Shown here: piece after piece, positions 16,644 to 25,465 of the stretch | Position numbering within the stretch: position 1 is the stretch's first letter | How the letters are laid out: each line of letters begins with the position of its first letter | NCBI GenBank assembly: GCA_965232285.1 | Contig: CBDDPL010000004.1 | Coordinates: 2,356,001-2,420,000, forward strand | Direction: 5' to 3' | From: Denitrobaculum sp965232285 | GTDB lineage: Bacteria; Pseudomonadota; Alphaproteobacteria; Kiloniellales; Kiloniellaceae | DNA: 64,000 nt | Notes under the pieces: generated by a model | The model's input: only the letters and a program-made list of their open reading frames with translations | Database searches by the model: none | Told to the model about the DNA's origin: nothing | Made by a program: the position numbers and the translations under genes

Positions 16644-17408
16644 TCAACCGGTCACGTGGTAACCGCCATCAATCGGATGGACGGCCCCGGTGACGTTCGC
16701 CGCCTCGTCACTGGCCAGAAAGGCCGCATAGGCTCCAACGTCCTCGATGGTCGCGAGCAACCGGGTCGGTGCGCGCTCGGCGGTCTTGACCATCAACTCG
16801 TCGAAGTGATCGATGCCGCTGGCCGCCCGAGTCGCCAGCGGGCCGGGCGAGAGGGCGTGGACCGAGATCCGCTTGCCGCCCAGTTCGGCCGCCGCATAGC
16901 GGGTGACCGATTCCAGCGCCGCCTTGACCGGCCCCATGATGTTGTAGTGATCGACCACCTTTTCCGAACCATAGAAGCTCACGGTCATACAGGTGCCGCC
17001 GTCGGGCATAAGGCCTTCCGCCTTTTGGATCAGGCGCAGAAAGGAGTGCACCGAGATATCCATCGCCAGGCCGAAGCCCTCGCGCGAGCAGTCGATCACA
17101 CGACCATGGAGATCTTCCTTAGGACAGAACGCGATGGAATGCAGCAGGATGTCGAGCCCGCCCCAGTGGCTGTCGATGACACGAAACAGATCCTCAAGCT
17201 GCGCATTGTCAGCGATATCCAGCGGCGCCACGATCTCGGCTCCCAACTCCTCCGCCAGCGGACGAACATGGCGCTCGGCCTTTTCGTTCAGATAGGTGAT
17301 CGCCAGCGCCGCGCCCTGATCCCGGAAGGCCTTCGCACAGCCCCAGGCGATCGAATCTTCGTTGGCAACCCCAACGACCAGGGCCTTCTTTCCGCGCAGA
17401 GAAAACAT
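16644..17408 (-). CDS. FabI-like enoyl-ACP reductase family SDR
   Basis: 254 residues. It carries the divergent nucleotide motif of enoyl-ACP reductases (VVGVANEDSIAWG instead of TGxxxGxG), the HSIAF block, and the active-site FYGSEKVVDHYNIMGPVKAAL with Tyr-x6-Lys. FabI normally has two tyrosines here; both positions are occupied. The ATG at 17408 is preferred because AAGGAG lies 10 bases upstream and the family begins MFSLRGKKALV; an earlier start adds 7 residues. There is a 155-base gap to the pdxA homologue, so operon membership is uncertain. It could be a second FabI isozyme for fatty acid synthesis or an enzyme recruited to the neighbouring pathway. Confidence 0.85.
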   Translation of the reverse strand: MFSLRGKKALVVGVANEDSIAWGCAKAFRDQGAALAITYLNEKAERHVRPLAEELGAEIVAPLDIADNAQLEDLFRVIDSHWGGLDILLHSIAFCPKEDLHGRVIDCSREGFGLAMDISVHSFLRLIQKAEGLMPDGGTCMTVSFYGSEKVVDHYNIMGPVKAALESVTRYAAAELGGKRISVHALSPGPLATRAASGIDHFDELMVKTAERAPTRLLATIEDVGAYAAFLASDEAANVTGAVHPIDGGYHVTG

Positions 17409-17489
17409 CCGCGACTCCTTCTGTTGCACCGCAGCATACGAAAGGACTGTGACAGTTCGTGGAGCCGTCTGTCAGCAAGATCCGGCTCT

Positions 17490-17510
17490 AATTTCAATTT
17501 TTTTGAAATT
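17490..17510. repeat. AT-rich inverted repeat
   Basis: AATTTCAA (17490-17497) and TTGAAATT (17503-17510) are perfect arms around TTTTT. The element lies in the 330-base gap between the FabI-like and BCCT genes. It could be an operator or, read with the following T-rich run, a weak terminator. The rest of the gap holds only the GGGAGG ribosome binding site of the BCCT gene near 17722. Confidence 0.55.
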
Positions 17511-17738
17511 TCTTTATTTATTTAGATTTTGACTGAAATTCGAGACTTGTCCAAATAGGAGGGCTCGAATTGGGGAGCCATAAGGCGTCATGATCGCAAT
17601 CATTAGACCCGGTTGCGGTAAAATCGCCGAGAGGCGTCGGAAACGGACAGTTATTTGTCGGAACCGCGTCATAGGTACACGCCCGAGCGAGCTATGCGTA
17701 AGGGAATCTATAAAAACACCTAGGGAGGTTGAGGGCGA

Positions 17739-19595
17739 ATGTCGATCAAACCGCCATTCACAGATCTTGAGATTAAGAAAGCCCCATCGGGCTTCTACGA
17801 GGGCTACAGCCTTCCAATTGCGCTGATCAGTAAAATCACCATGTCGCTGCTGGTGATCTGGGCGCTGGTCTGGCCACTGAGCGCCAACGGGGTTCTCTCC
17901 AGCGTGAACTGGTCGCTGCTGGAGGGTTTCAACACCTTCTACATCATCGCTGTGGGCATCTTCGCCTTTTTCTGCTTCGCAGTCGCGATCATTCCCTCGA
18001 GCGGAAAACGCATCCTCGGCCAGGAAGGCGAGAAGCCCGAATTCTCGAACTTTTCCTGGTTCTCCATGATGTTCGGCGCCGGTCTGGGCGTGGGCCTGAT
18101 GGTCTACGCCACGGCGGAGCCTCTGGGGCTCTGGGGCTCGAACCCGGTCGTGGTTGCCGGAGACGTCACGGGCAACACCGAAGAGGCCATCACCTCGGCG
18201 TACCGCTACACCTTCCTGCACTACGGCTTCCACGCCTGGGCGATCTATGTGGTGACGGGCCTGTCCCTCTCTTACTACGCCTATACGCGCGGCATGCCGT
18301 TGACCATCCGCTCGGCGCTCACGCCGATCCTGGGTCCCCTGTCCAACTCCTTCATCGGCCACATCGTGGACGTTCTGGGCGTGGTCGCGACGATCCTGGG
18401 CGTGTCGGTCACCATCGGCTTCGGCGTCAGCCAGTTCGTCGATGGCGTCTATTCGGTCACCGGTATGGGATGGCTGATGAACGTCAGCGAAGAAGGCCCG
18501 CCGAAACCCAGCACCGTCGGCCTGATCGCGGCCTTGCTCGTGATCATGGGCCTGTCGATCATCTCCGCGGTCTCGGGTGTGGGACGAGGCATCAAGTATC
18601 TCTCGAACCTGAACCTGGTGCTCTCGATCATCCTGCTGCTGACGTTCGTGATCTTCGGCTCCTTCGCCTTCGCCATGACCCAGTACGGCTCGGCAATGGT
18701 GGACTACATCATCCACTTCGTCGCCCTGTCCTTCGAGGCCTACTCACCGCTGTCGCAGGCTGACTTCGTGGCCGGCCTTCCCGACGCCGTGAAAGCGCTG
18801 CCCGCGGAAGACATCGCCTCGATCTACGGCGGCGGCACCAATGCCTGGGGTTCCCTGGCCGGCTTCAAAGAGGCCCTGCCGGAGTCCTTCAAGGCGCTGG
18901 AGAATTCGGATGCCCTGGCTGCGACAGTCTATGAGGCCGGCTCTCAGGGCCGTCTCTTCGGCTGGCAGGCGGGCTGGACCACCTTCTACTGGGCCTGGTG
19001 GATCGCCTTCTCGCCCTTCGTGGGCCTGTTCCTGGCACGTATCTCAAAGGGTCGCTCGATCCGCGAGTTCGTGTTCGGCTGCGTCATCGCACCGGCGCTG
19101 GTCTGCTTCGCCTGGATGACCATCCTGGGCGCCACGGCCATCGATCTGGAGCTGTCCGGTGTCGCCGAGGGAGCCATCATCGGCGCCTCGACCACCAACA
19201 AGCTCTTTGCCACCCTCGGCCAGATGATCGAAGGCGGTTTCCTCTCCGGAATCACCATCATGTGCGTGGTGTTGATCATGACCTTCCTGGTGACCTCCGC
19301 GGACTCCGGCATCCTGGTCATGAACACCATCATGTCCGGTGGCGAGCAGCATGCGGGCATCAAGCATCGCATCATCTGGGGCGTCATCCTGACCCTGGTG
19401 ATCGGTGCCCTGATTATCGCAGGCAACACCGGGGCCGCGGCGGATCCCTTCGAGGCCCTGAAGAACGCCATGATCATCGGCGCCCTGCCCTTCACCATGG
19501 TGATGGTGGGCATGGTGATCTCGATGGTGAAAGCGCTTTACCGCGACAGCCTGCGGGACAAGCACGGCGCTGCCGAGACGGCAGCCGCCGAATAG
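17739..19595 (+). CDS. BCCT-family betaine/carnitine/choline-type transporter
   Basis: A 618-residue inner-membrane secondary transporter with about 12 helices. Seen: the glycine-rich helix-3 segment MMFGAGLGVGLMVYATAEP (substrate/sodium site region), GFHAWAIY, and the family signature FYWAWWIAFSPFVGLFLARISKGR followed by TSADSGILVMNT. These mark uptake of quaternary-ammonium or similar osmolytes, fitting a saline habitat. Compared with BetP it has a short cytoplasmic C-terminus (about 25 residues after the last helix), so osmosensing through a long tail is unlikely. The ATG has GGGAGG upstream and the gene ends at a strong terminator. The substrate is unknown. The adjacent LysR gene points the other way and its own operator is distant. 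Confidence 0.93.
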   Translation: MSIKPPFTDLEIKKAPSGFYEGYSLPIALISKITMSLLVIWALVWPLSANGVLSSVNWSLLEGFNTFYIIAVGIFAFFCFAVAIIPSSGKRILGQEGEKPEFSNFSWFSMMFGAGLGVGLMVYATAEPLGLWGSNPVVVAGDVTGNTEEAITSAYRYTFLHYGFHAWAIYVVTGLSLSYYAYTRGMPLTIRSALTPILGPLSNSFIGHIVDVLGVVATILGVSVTIGFGVSQFVDGVYSVTGMGWLMNVSEEGPPKPSTVGLIAALLVIMGLSIISAVSGVGRGIKYLSNLNLVLSIILLLTFVIFGSFAFAMTQYGSAMVDYIIHFVALSFEAYSPLSQADFVAGLPDAVKALPAEDIASIYGGGTNAWGSLAGFKEALPESFKALENSDALAATVYEAGSQGRLFGWQAGWTTFYWAWWIAFSPFVGLFLARISKGRSIREFVFGCVIAPALVCFAWMTILGATAIDLELSGVAEGAIIGASTTNKLFATLGQMIEGGFLSGITIMCVVLIMTFLVTSADSGILVMNTIMSGGEQHAGIKHRIIWGVILTLVIGALIIAGNTGAAADPFEALKNAMIIGALPFTMVMVGMVISMVKALYRDSLRDKHGAAETAAAE

Positions 19596-19612
19596 CCTCA
19601 AGGCTTAACGCC

Positions 19613-19666
19613 TGAAAAAAGCGGCGGCCGCTCCCGATGATCTCGGGGGCGGCCGCTTCTCTTTTG
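19613..19666 (+). terminator. Strong GC-rich terminator hairpin after the BCCT gene
   Basis: AAAAAAGCGGCGGCCGC...CCCGA and CTCGGGGGCGGCCGCTTCTCTTTT form an imperfect stem of about 17 bp around TGAT. An A-tract lies on one side and a T-rich tract on the other. It can serve both the BCCT gene and the convergent LysR gene. Confidence 0.8.
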
Positions 19667-19680
19667 GGATCCCTTCCGCC

Positions 19681-20574
19681 TCAGGCTGTATTCCCGGCGA
19701 CGCCGGCCACCTCTCGAAAGCTTGAGAAAACATGCTCGGAGAAGGCCCGGCCGGCGGAACCCAGGCTCTTCGATTCATGCAGGCGCAGTTGATAGTCGCC
19801 GATCTCGCTCAGGCCCTGCTTCGGCCCCAGCACCTCGTACCCCTCCGACACCAGGCTGGACGGCAGCGGCGCGACCGCCAGGTCGGACTGCACCGCCGCC
19901 AGTTGCCCCAGCCCGGTCTCGCAGGTGTAGGCAATACGGTAATTCACATCCTGCTCCTTCAGCGAGCGCAGGGCCGCGTCCCGCCACGGACAGCCCGGGG
20001 CCGACAGCGCCAGGGGCAGCGGTGAACGCCTGTAACCTTGCCCGCCCCGTGCCCCGATCCAGACCAGCGCCTCACCGTAGACCGGCCGGCCCGTCGCGCC
20101 GCCATCCTCTCGCGCCACCGCGAGAGTCAAATCCAGTTCCCCGGCCTCGAACTTCCGGACCAGCTTGAGGCTCGAAGAGAGCTCGACATCCACTTCGACC
20201 AGCGGATGGGTTTTGGCGAAACGCGCCAGGATTTGTGGCAGAAAGCGCGTGCCGAAGTCGTCCGGCGCACCGAAACGCACCAGGCCCTCCAGTTGCGGCA
20301 CGCGGAAGCGCGACAGCGCCGCCTCGTTGATCCTGAGCAGTTCCTTGCAGTGGATCAGAAAGGCCTCGCCATCGCCGGTCAGCGTCACCGAACGGGCATG
20401 GCGGTGAAACAGCGGCCGCCCGAGCTGCTCCTCCAGTCGCTTCATCTGCATACTCACCGCCGAAGGCGTGCGGAACACCCGCTTCGCGGCAGCGGTGAAG
20501 CTGCCGGCCTCGGAGATCGCCACGAAAGTCTGGATCAGATCGCTTTCGAGCAGGCTGTTGGATGGCGCTTGCAT
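19681..20574 (-). CDS. LysR-family transcriptional regulator
   Basis: 297 residues. The N-terminal winged helix-turn-helix covers about residues 12-70 (LIQTFVAISEAGSFTAAAKRVFRTPSAVSMQMKRLEEQLGRPLFHR), followed by a periplasmic-binding-like effector domain. The ATG at 20574 follows GGGTGAGG; the frame opens six codons earlier at a TTG. A perfect inverted repeat lies 11 bases upstream, so autoregulation is likely. The divergent neighbour encodes a DUF1127 protein, a pairing seen often in alphaproteobacteria. The effector is unknown. Confidence 0.9.
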   Translation of the reverse strand: MQAPSNSLLESDLIQTFVAISEAGSFTAAAKRVFRTPSAVSMQMKRLEEQLGRPLFHRHARSVTLTGDGEAFLIHCKELLRINEAALSRFRVPQLEGLVRFGAPDDFGTRFLPQILARFAKTHPLVEVDVELSSSLKLVRKFEAGELDLTLAVAREDGGATGRPVYGEALVWIGARGGQGYRRSPLPLALSAPGCPWRDAALRSLKEQDVNYRIAYTCETGLGQLAAVQSDLAVAPLPSSLVSEGYEVLGPKQGLSEIGDYQLRLHESKSLGSAGRAFSEHVFSSFREVAGVAGNTA

Positions 20575-20584
20575 GCTGGCCTCA

Positions 20585-20605
20585 CCCTTCAATACTGTTG
20601 AAGGG
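20585..20605. promoter_or_regulatory. LysR-type T-N11-A operator
   Basis: Perfect 8-bp arms CCCTTCAA and TTGAAGGG are separated by TACTG, directly upstream of the LysR start. The core TCAATACTGTTGA fits the T-N11-A rule. A second palindrome ATTGATCAAT lies at 20628-20637, between it and the DUF1127 gene, and may be the activation or RNA polymerase-proximal site. Confidence 0.7.
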
Positions 20606-20687
20606 TACGATAAATACTATTCGTTCGATTGATCAATAGAGAACTGCCATCTTCGTCTTCATAGCCGTTTGAGCAGAGGAGACGATC

Positions 20688-20972
20688 ATGAGCGCAGACA
20701 TCGCAAACAGGCCCGCCCCTTCTGCCATTGTGCGCGGCCTGGCGTTTCTTCAAAGCTTGCTGGAGAAGTTCCACGAAGCCCGCCGGATCCGCCGGGATCA
20801 ACGAGACGCCCGCGACGCCTTCCTGCACCTCCTGCACCTGGATAAGAAACGCCTCGACGACATCGGCGTCACCCGCGAAGAGGTCGACTGGGCTGCCAAG
20901 TTGCCTCTGGAAATCTGTGCCTCAAAAGCCCTGCATGAGCGAGCAAGGAAACGGCGGATAGGTGAATACTGA
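20688..20972 (+). CDS. DUF1127 (YjiS-like) small protein
   Basis: 94 residues. The C-terminal half carries the DUF1127 pattern RRDQRDARDAFLHLLHLDKKRLDDIGVTREEVDWAA with the closing DIG-TR-E block. Members are small arginine-rich proteins; some bind RNA or are linked to phosphate and carbon metabolism. The first 30 residues (SAIVRGLAFLQSLLEKF) are a predicted amphipathic helix. GGAGACGATC lies just upstream of the ATG. It is divergent from the LysR gene, with two palindromes between them, so it is a plausible LysR target. Confidence 0.85.
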   Translation: MSADIANRPAPSAIVRGLAFLQSLLEKFHEARRIRRDQRDARDAFLHLLHLDKKRLDDIGVTREEVDWAAKLPLEICASKALHERARKRRIGEY

Positions 20973-21032
20973 ATAGCCTTCGGTACAATAGAGCTTCCCA
21001 ACTCAAACTGAGAGAAACGCATCCGAGTAGGA

Positions 21033-21746
21033 TCAATAATGCGAAACGACCTCTGACGGATCGAAGCTTTCTTCACGCGCATCAGACAAGATCATCTTGG
21101 TTTCAACCTCATCTATGAGCAGAGAGAAATAAGCTGCAGCTTTCCAATCGCAGTCTTTAAATCTATCTATGATCCTCCGTGCCCCTTCCAGATCGTAAGT
21201 GTCGCTTGACCACCCATCCCGCGTGGCAATGGCATCAGTTAGGTCTTGCAACTGTTGATAACCAGCCCAATCGTTTTTCATGTTCCCAAACTTAAATCCG
21301 AAGAGCTTTGTAAGTTGAAGAACCCCTGCATAGACAATGGGATCACCATGGTTCGTCAGAAAGTTACCTCGGCCATGCTTTTCGTGCGCTCCACCACTGG
21401 CGTTGGCACCTTGCGGAATCTGTTGAAGCCTGACGTAGTTGTATCCACCCGGCACTGCATCTTTGACCGTTGAATACACATGGTCGATTTGAAACTGATG
21501 CAATCGCCGACCCATGTTTGCATCCCAAACAGCGCGATGACGTCCGCCAGCCGGACTATCTTTCGGGTCGATCCAGATCTGTTTCCCGCTGGGAGAAAAA
21601 ATATCTGATCGAGATAAGATGACCGGTGGCTGTGCACCTTCTGTCACACTGCCGCCTAAATCGGCAGATGTCACTTTTCCAAGTAGCTGCAAATCAGCAA
21701 GGGACTTTACCGCAATCGGAACTTTGAAAAGATCATCAAAATCCAT
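21033..21746 (-). CDS. TpsA-coupled hypothetical protein with HNH-like signature
   Basis: 237 residues, no signal peptide. Around residues 83-120 it reads HQFQIDHVYS, then GGYNYVRLQQIP and GANASGG. Asp88-His89, Asn103 and Asn115 are spaced like the D-H...N...N core of HNH endonucleases. Before this is WIDPKDSPAGGRHRAVWD, which resembles secreted nuclease domains. No family was recognised for the last 100 residues. The ATG lies one base past the tpsA stop and its ribosome binding site (TAGGAGAT) is inside tpsA, so it is translationally coupled. GC is visibly lower than in tpsA. It could be a second exported partner, a toxin or an accessory protein; the HNH reading is tentative. Confidence 0.55.
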   Translation of the reverse strand: MDFDDLFKVPIAVKSLADLQLLGKVTSADLGGSVTEGAQPPVILSRSDIFSPSGKQIWIDPKDSPAGGRHRAVWDANMGRRLHQFQIDHVYSTVKDAVPGGYNYVRLQQIPQGANASGGAHEKHGRGNFLTNHGDPIVYAGVLQLTKLFGFKFGNMKNDWAGYQQLQDLTDAIATRDGWSSDTYDLEGARRIIDRFKDCDWKAAAYFSLLIDEVETKMILSDAREESFDPSEVVSHY

Positions 21747-21747
21747 A

Positions 21748-24700
21748 TCAATCTCCTACGATATCTCCCATTCTTTCCCGCGCCCCCAACCCAAAGCTCG
21801 GCATCAGTGCCGGAATGACCTTCTCATCCCGTGACTGCTCCAGATCGGTCCAGAAATCGCGGGTGACGAAAGAGAGGCCCTGATAGGCTTCCGTCGCGCC
21901 GCGGCCGGGATAGGTCATGAGATAGCCCGCGCAGTATTCGTCCACGCTGTAGGGCACGACCGTGGGCTTGAGGCTGAAGGCCGCATCGGCCGGTGTGTTC
22001 TGCCAGGCCAGCGATGTCAGCACCACGTCCGGACAGGTCTCGACGATGACGTCCAGAGCCTCCTCGATGGCTTCCGCGTCCGATTCCGTAATTACGATCG
22101 TTTCCGAAGAACCTTCCGGTCCGGCGCCCGGCGCGATCTCGCTCAAAGTCTCCAGGTTGGTCAACGCGACCAGTGGCGTCTGAGAAACGGCGACGGGCGA
22201 GGCATCGACAATGCGTGCCGGCGTATCCCGCCGCAGGATCAGCCTGTTCTGAACGATCCGGTTCGGATCGGTCTGTCGTTCCAGGCCCGTTCCCGGCTTC
22301 GGACTATCCGGACCATCCTGATCACCGGGCTCGACGATGATTTCGTCCGGCGCGGCCGGAAAGAACTTCTCCGCTTTGAAGATGTCGGGCAGCTCACGGA
22401 CCTTTCGCTCGAAATTTTCGACCAGTTGGATCGGCTCCGCCTTGCCGTCTCGGACGGTCACGCTCGTCGCGTTCGTCGCGGTCACCGTCCCCAGCCTGCC
22501 CTTCGCGCCAACTATTTTGTTGAAGGAAACGACGCCCGTGCCACTCGACAGAACCAAGTCCGGATCAGTGCCAGGAACCGCGGCATCCACCGTACCGTTG
22601 AAGGTGATCTTTCCTTTCGAGGTGTTGATCACCGTATCATCGAGGCGTGTGGGGCCCGTCACCGTAAAGTCGTTGCCCCCGGTGTCGTAGCGCCCCTGCA
22701 GGCGCAGTTCATCCCGGGAAGCGTAGCTCTGTGCTCCGTCAGTGGCCACGCTGTTGAGGAAGATTTCCTCGGCGGAAATCTCCAAACCCGCCAGAGGCTT
22801 GGTGCCACCGATGTTTCCGGATACCGAAACCCTGCCCAGGGTTTCGTCACCCGGATCGGACAGCGAGCCGCTGACGATCTTCAGGTCTGCGGCGCCTTCG
22901 ATGTCCCCGACGAACACGACGCTCCCGGCCGTGATTTCGACGGAACTTCCATCCACCAGTTGCGTATTGCCGCTAATGACGAAATTGGCCGTGGCGCCGT
23001 AGCTTGTTCCTTCCAGCTTGGTGGTCCGGGCAAGGATCGAAAGATCCGCCACACCAACATTGCCCTCCAGCGTAATGTCGCTGCGGGGCAAATCGACACC
23101 GGTGCTCAAGCTCAGCTTTTGCGTGCCCGTGATGTCACCGGCGATCCGGATCTCGGCTCCGTCGGTCTCGATCGAGGCGTCGCTCTCAAGCGTCATCATA
23201 CCGGACGCGATAAATGTCCCGCCGGCGAAGATGTCGAGAACTCCATTACCCTTTGGCGGCTCATCAACTGTGTTCAGTGTCAGTTTTGAATCTGCGGTCA
23301 GTTGAACACCACCCTCCGCCGCGGACAGATCGCTTTCCACAACAATGTTCTTTGCGGCAACGAAGATGTCACCAGCGGCCGCCAGACCGGCGGGTACATC
23401 AAACTCGCTCAGCTTGACCTCGCCGATGGTGACGCTGCCTTCGGAAGCGACAAAGATGCCCCCACCGAAGGCTTCCGCGGCGAGCCTGCTGTTATCTCCA
23501 ATCGTAAGCGGTTTCTCGCTCGTGCCGATTCCGCCTCCTGCGCTCAAGGCCGCACCACCGCTTCCCGTCACAATCGCAGAATCAGCCGAGCTCTCATTGA
23601 CGATAGAGCCCGCCTTCGCTTCGAGTTCGAGTTTGCCGGCCGTGCCGGAAAAATCGATGGCGCCCGATTGCTCCGGCTGGAGATCCGAGTCCCTGAACAG
23701 AATGTCGTTGTGGGCCAGCAGCGTAAGATCCCCGCTCTCGGACGGCGCCTTAATCATTGTCTCGATCACGATGTCACCGTCTTCCACGACGCCGGTGGAG
23801 CCGGTTTGAACGACGACATCACCGGATTTCAGTGCCATGATGATGGCCTCTGCCCCAATGCTCGCGCTATCGCTGTTGGAGAGGAAGAAACCCTCTGCCG
23901 GCTTCGGGTCCTGAATGCCACTGGAAGCATCACCCGAAACGATCCTGATGTTATGAGGATCCAGCAACAGCGTTCCGTCCAGGCCGCCGCCCGGGGCGCT
24001 GACATCGACGTTCCCCCAGAAGGTCAGGGTTTCTTTCCCCGACACCTCGGCGAAACCGCCGTCACCGCCCGCCGCGCCGCCGCGTGCTGTAAGGGTTCCT
24101 TCGAACCTGGTCCCTTCGTCAGCCCAGACGATCGCGGTGCCGCCCTTGCCTTCGCTGATGGCATCCGCATGGATCGCCGCCCCTGCCGCGACGTAGGTCG
24201 CTGCGGCATTCGGCTCCGGCCCGGCACCCTGGAAGTTTCCGCCGATCAAAGCGGTGCCGCCGCCCAGGTCGCCGGAGACATCCACGCGCGCGCCCTCGAA
24301 AAGTCCAACCTTTTCTCCCAGAACGGCGACCTGGCCACCGGATTCTCCTGCGTCCCTGCCAGAAGCATCCAGGGATCCACTGACCGAAACCACGCCCTGC
24401 GCGCCGCCGTCCAGCAGAATCCGTCCGGCCACCTGTGCCACCGAGCGCGCTTCGACGACGCCGTCCATATTGATCACATTGCTGACCATCTGCTGCGCGT
24501 CGGCGACCGTCAGGGCAACCAGGCCGCCATCCGCCGTGATGCTACCAGCGTTCGTCACCCGTGCATTGCCCGACAGGGCTGCGGGAATCACAGCATCCTC
24601 CTCCGAAAGCGGCACGGCGAGTTGGATGAGACGGTCGCCGTAGAGATCGACGGTAAAGGCGTCACCCGAAGCCAACGCCACCCGTCCGAGGCGCGCGCTG

Positions 24701-25335
24701 ATCATACCGCTGTTCTCAACCCAGGGCGCCACCAGCGCCACCAGCCCGCCTTCAGCCGCGGTGATACTGCCGTGGTTGATCACAAAGCTGGCGGGGTCGG
24801 CCACGCCGGAAAAATCCAGGCGCCCCGCCATGAAATCCCGGTTGCCGATGTTCGAAGTGGTCGCGATCAGCCCGTGCACGTCCACCTGCGCGGTCTTGGT
24901 GAAGAGAATACCGCTCGGATTGATGATCGCGATGTTCCCATTGGCTGACAAACGGCCGGCGATCGTCGAGAGGTCGCCGCCGACCACGCGGTTCAGGGTC
25001 ATGGAATGCTTCGAGGGTTGAACGAAGTTCGTATGTTCACCCTGCGCGATGCTGAAGCTCTGCCAGTCGATGATCGCCCTGTCGCTGCTCTGGTGGATGT
25101 CGAGCCGCTGGGGCGAGGTCTGCACGATCCGCGCAGAACCGCCGACCACCTGACCGCCCTTGGGATTTGCCTGAAGCTCCTGAGTCCAGACGCAGCCTGC
25201 AATCGCCAGCACCAGAGCAATCCGACCCGTCGCCAGGGCGGTCGTCGACAACAGCCTTTGCCGGTCGTGACGCCGGCGTGGAGACCTGCTCCGCCAATTG
25301 GCACTGCCTGCCTTCGGTGCGAATTGCTTGGTCAT
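21748..25335 (-). CDS. Two-partner secretion exoprotein (TpsA, filamentous haemagglutinin-like)
   Basis: 1195 residues. It has a long signal peptide with charged N-region (RRRHDRQRLLSTTALATGRIALVLAIAGCVW) ending near residue 55. The TPS secretion domain covers about 58-310: GGSARIVQTSPQRLDIHQSS, AIIDWQSFSIAQGEHTNFVQPS, NRVVGGDLSTIAGRLSANG and NIAIINPSGILF. DGTLLLDPHNIRI follows near 460. The remainder is glycine- and aspartate-rich beta-helix repeats to about residue 1000, then a distinct C-terminal domain with two cysteines. The ATG at 25335 follows GGAG; the earlier in-frame start adds 11 residues. It sits 130 bases after tpsB. There is no VENN motif, so a contact-dependent-inhibition type toxin is not indicated. 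Probably an adhesin or surface protein. Confidence 0.9.
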   Translation of the reverse strand: MTKQFAPKAGSANWRSRSPRRRHDRQRLLSTTALATGRIALVLAIAGCVWTQELQANPKGGQVVGGSARIVQTSPQRLDIHQSSDRAIIDWQSFSIAQGEHTNFVQPSKHSMTLNRVVGGDLSTIAGRLSANGNIAIINPSGILFTKTAQVDVHGLIATTSNIGNRDFMAGRLDFSGVADPASFVINHGSITAAEGGLVALVAPWVENSGMISARLGRVALASGDAFTVDLYGDRLIQLAVPLSEEDAVIPAALSGNARVTNAGSITADGGLVALTVADAQQMVSNVINMDGVVEARSVAQVAGRILLDGGAQGVVSVSGSLDASGRDAGESGGQVAVLGEKVGLFEGARVDVSGDLGGGTALIGGNFQGAGPEPNAAATYVAAGAAIHADAISEGKGGTAIVWADEGTRFEGTLTARGGAAGGDGGFAEVSGKETLTFWGNVDVSAPGGGLDGTLLLDPHNIRIVSGDASSGIQDPKPAEGFFLSNSDSASIGAEAIIMALKSGDVVVQTGSTGVVEDGDIVIETMIKAPSESGDLTLLAHNDILFRDSDLQPEQSGAIDFSGTAGKLELEAKAGSIVNESSADSAIVTGSGGAALSAGGGIGTSEKPLTIGDNSRLAAEAFGGGIFVASEGSVTIGEVKLSEFDVPAGLAAAGDIFVAAKNIVVESDLSAAEGGVQLTADSKLTLNTVDEPPKGNGVLDIFAGGTFIASGMMTLESDASIETDGAEIRIAGDITGTQKLSLSTGVDLPRSDITLEGNVGVADLSILARTTKLEGTSYGATANFVISGNTQLVDGSSVEITAGSVVFVGDIEGAADLKIVSGSLSDPGDETLGRVSVSGNIGGTKPLAGLEISAEEIFLNSVATDGAQSYASRDELRLQGRYDTGGNDFTVTGPTRLDDTVINTSKGKITFNGTVDAAVPGTDPDLVLSSGTGVVSFNKIVGAKGRLGTVTATNATSVTVRDGKAEPIQLVENFERKVRELPDIFKAEKFFPAAPDEIIVEPGDQDGPDSPKPGTGLERQTDPNRIVQNRLILRRDTPARIVDASPVAVSQTPLVALTNLETLSEIAPGAGPEGSSETIVITESDAEAIEEALDVIVETCPDVVLTSLAWQNTPADAAFSLKPTVVPYSVDEYCAGYLMTYPGRGATEAYQGLSFVTRDFWTDLEQSRDEKVIPALMPSFGLGARERMGDIVGD

Positions 25336-25465
25336 GCTCCTGACTCCCCTTGTCGGCATGCGGTCCACCGGCGTTGATCACCGATCGGGTTTCCGGACCT
25401 TTCAAAATTCCCTCTTCAAAAACTCGGAGGGGCTCCAGCCGGTCCATCCGGCCGGCGCCGCCGCC

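Noticed and set aside
22426..24948. Long plus-strand frames (287 and 548 codons) opposite tpsA
   Set aside because: They mirror the tpsA codons; the proteins are arginine/histidine-rich without domains.
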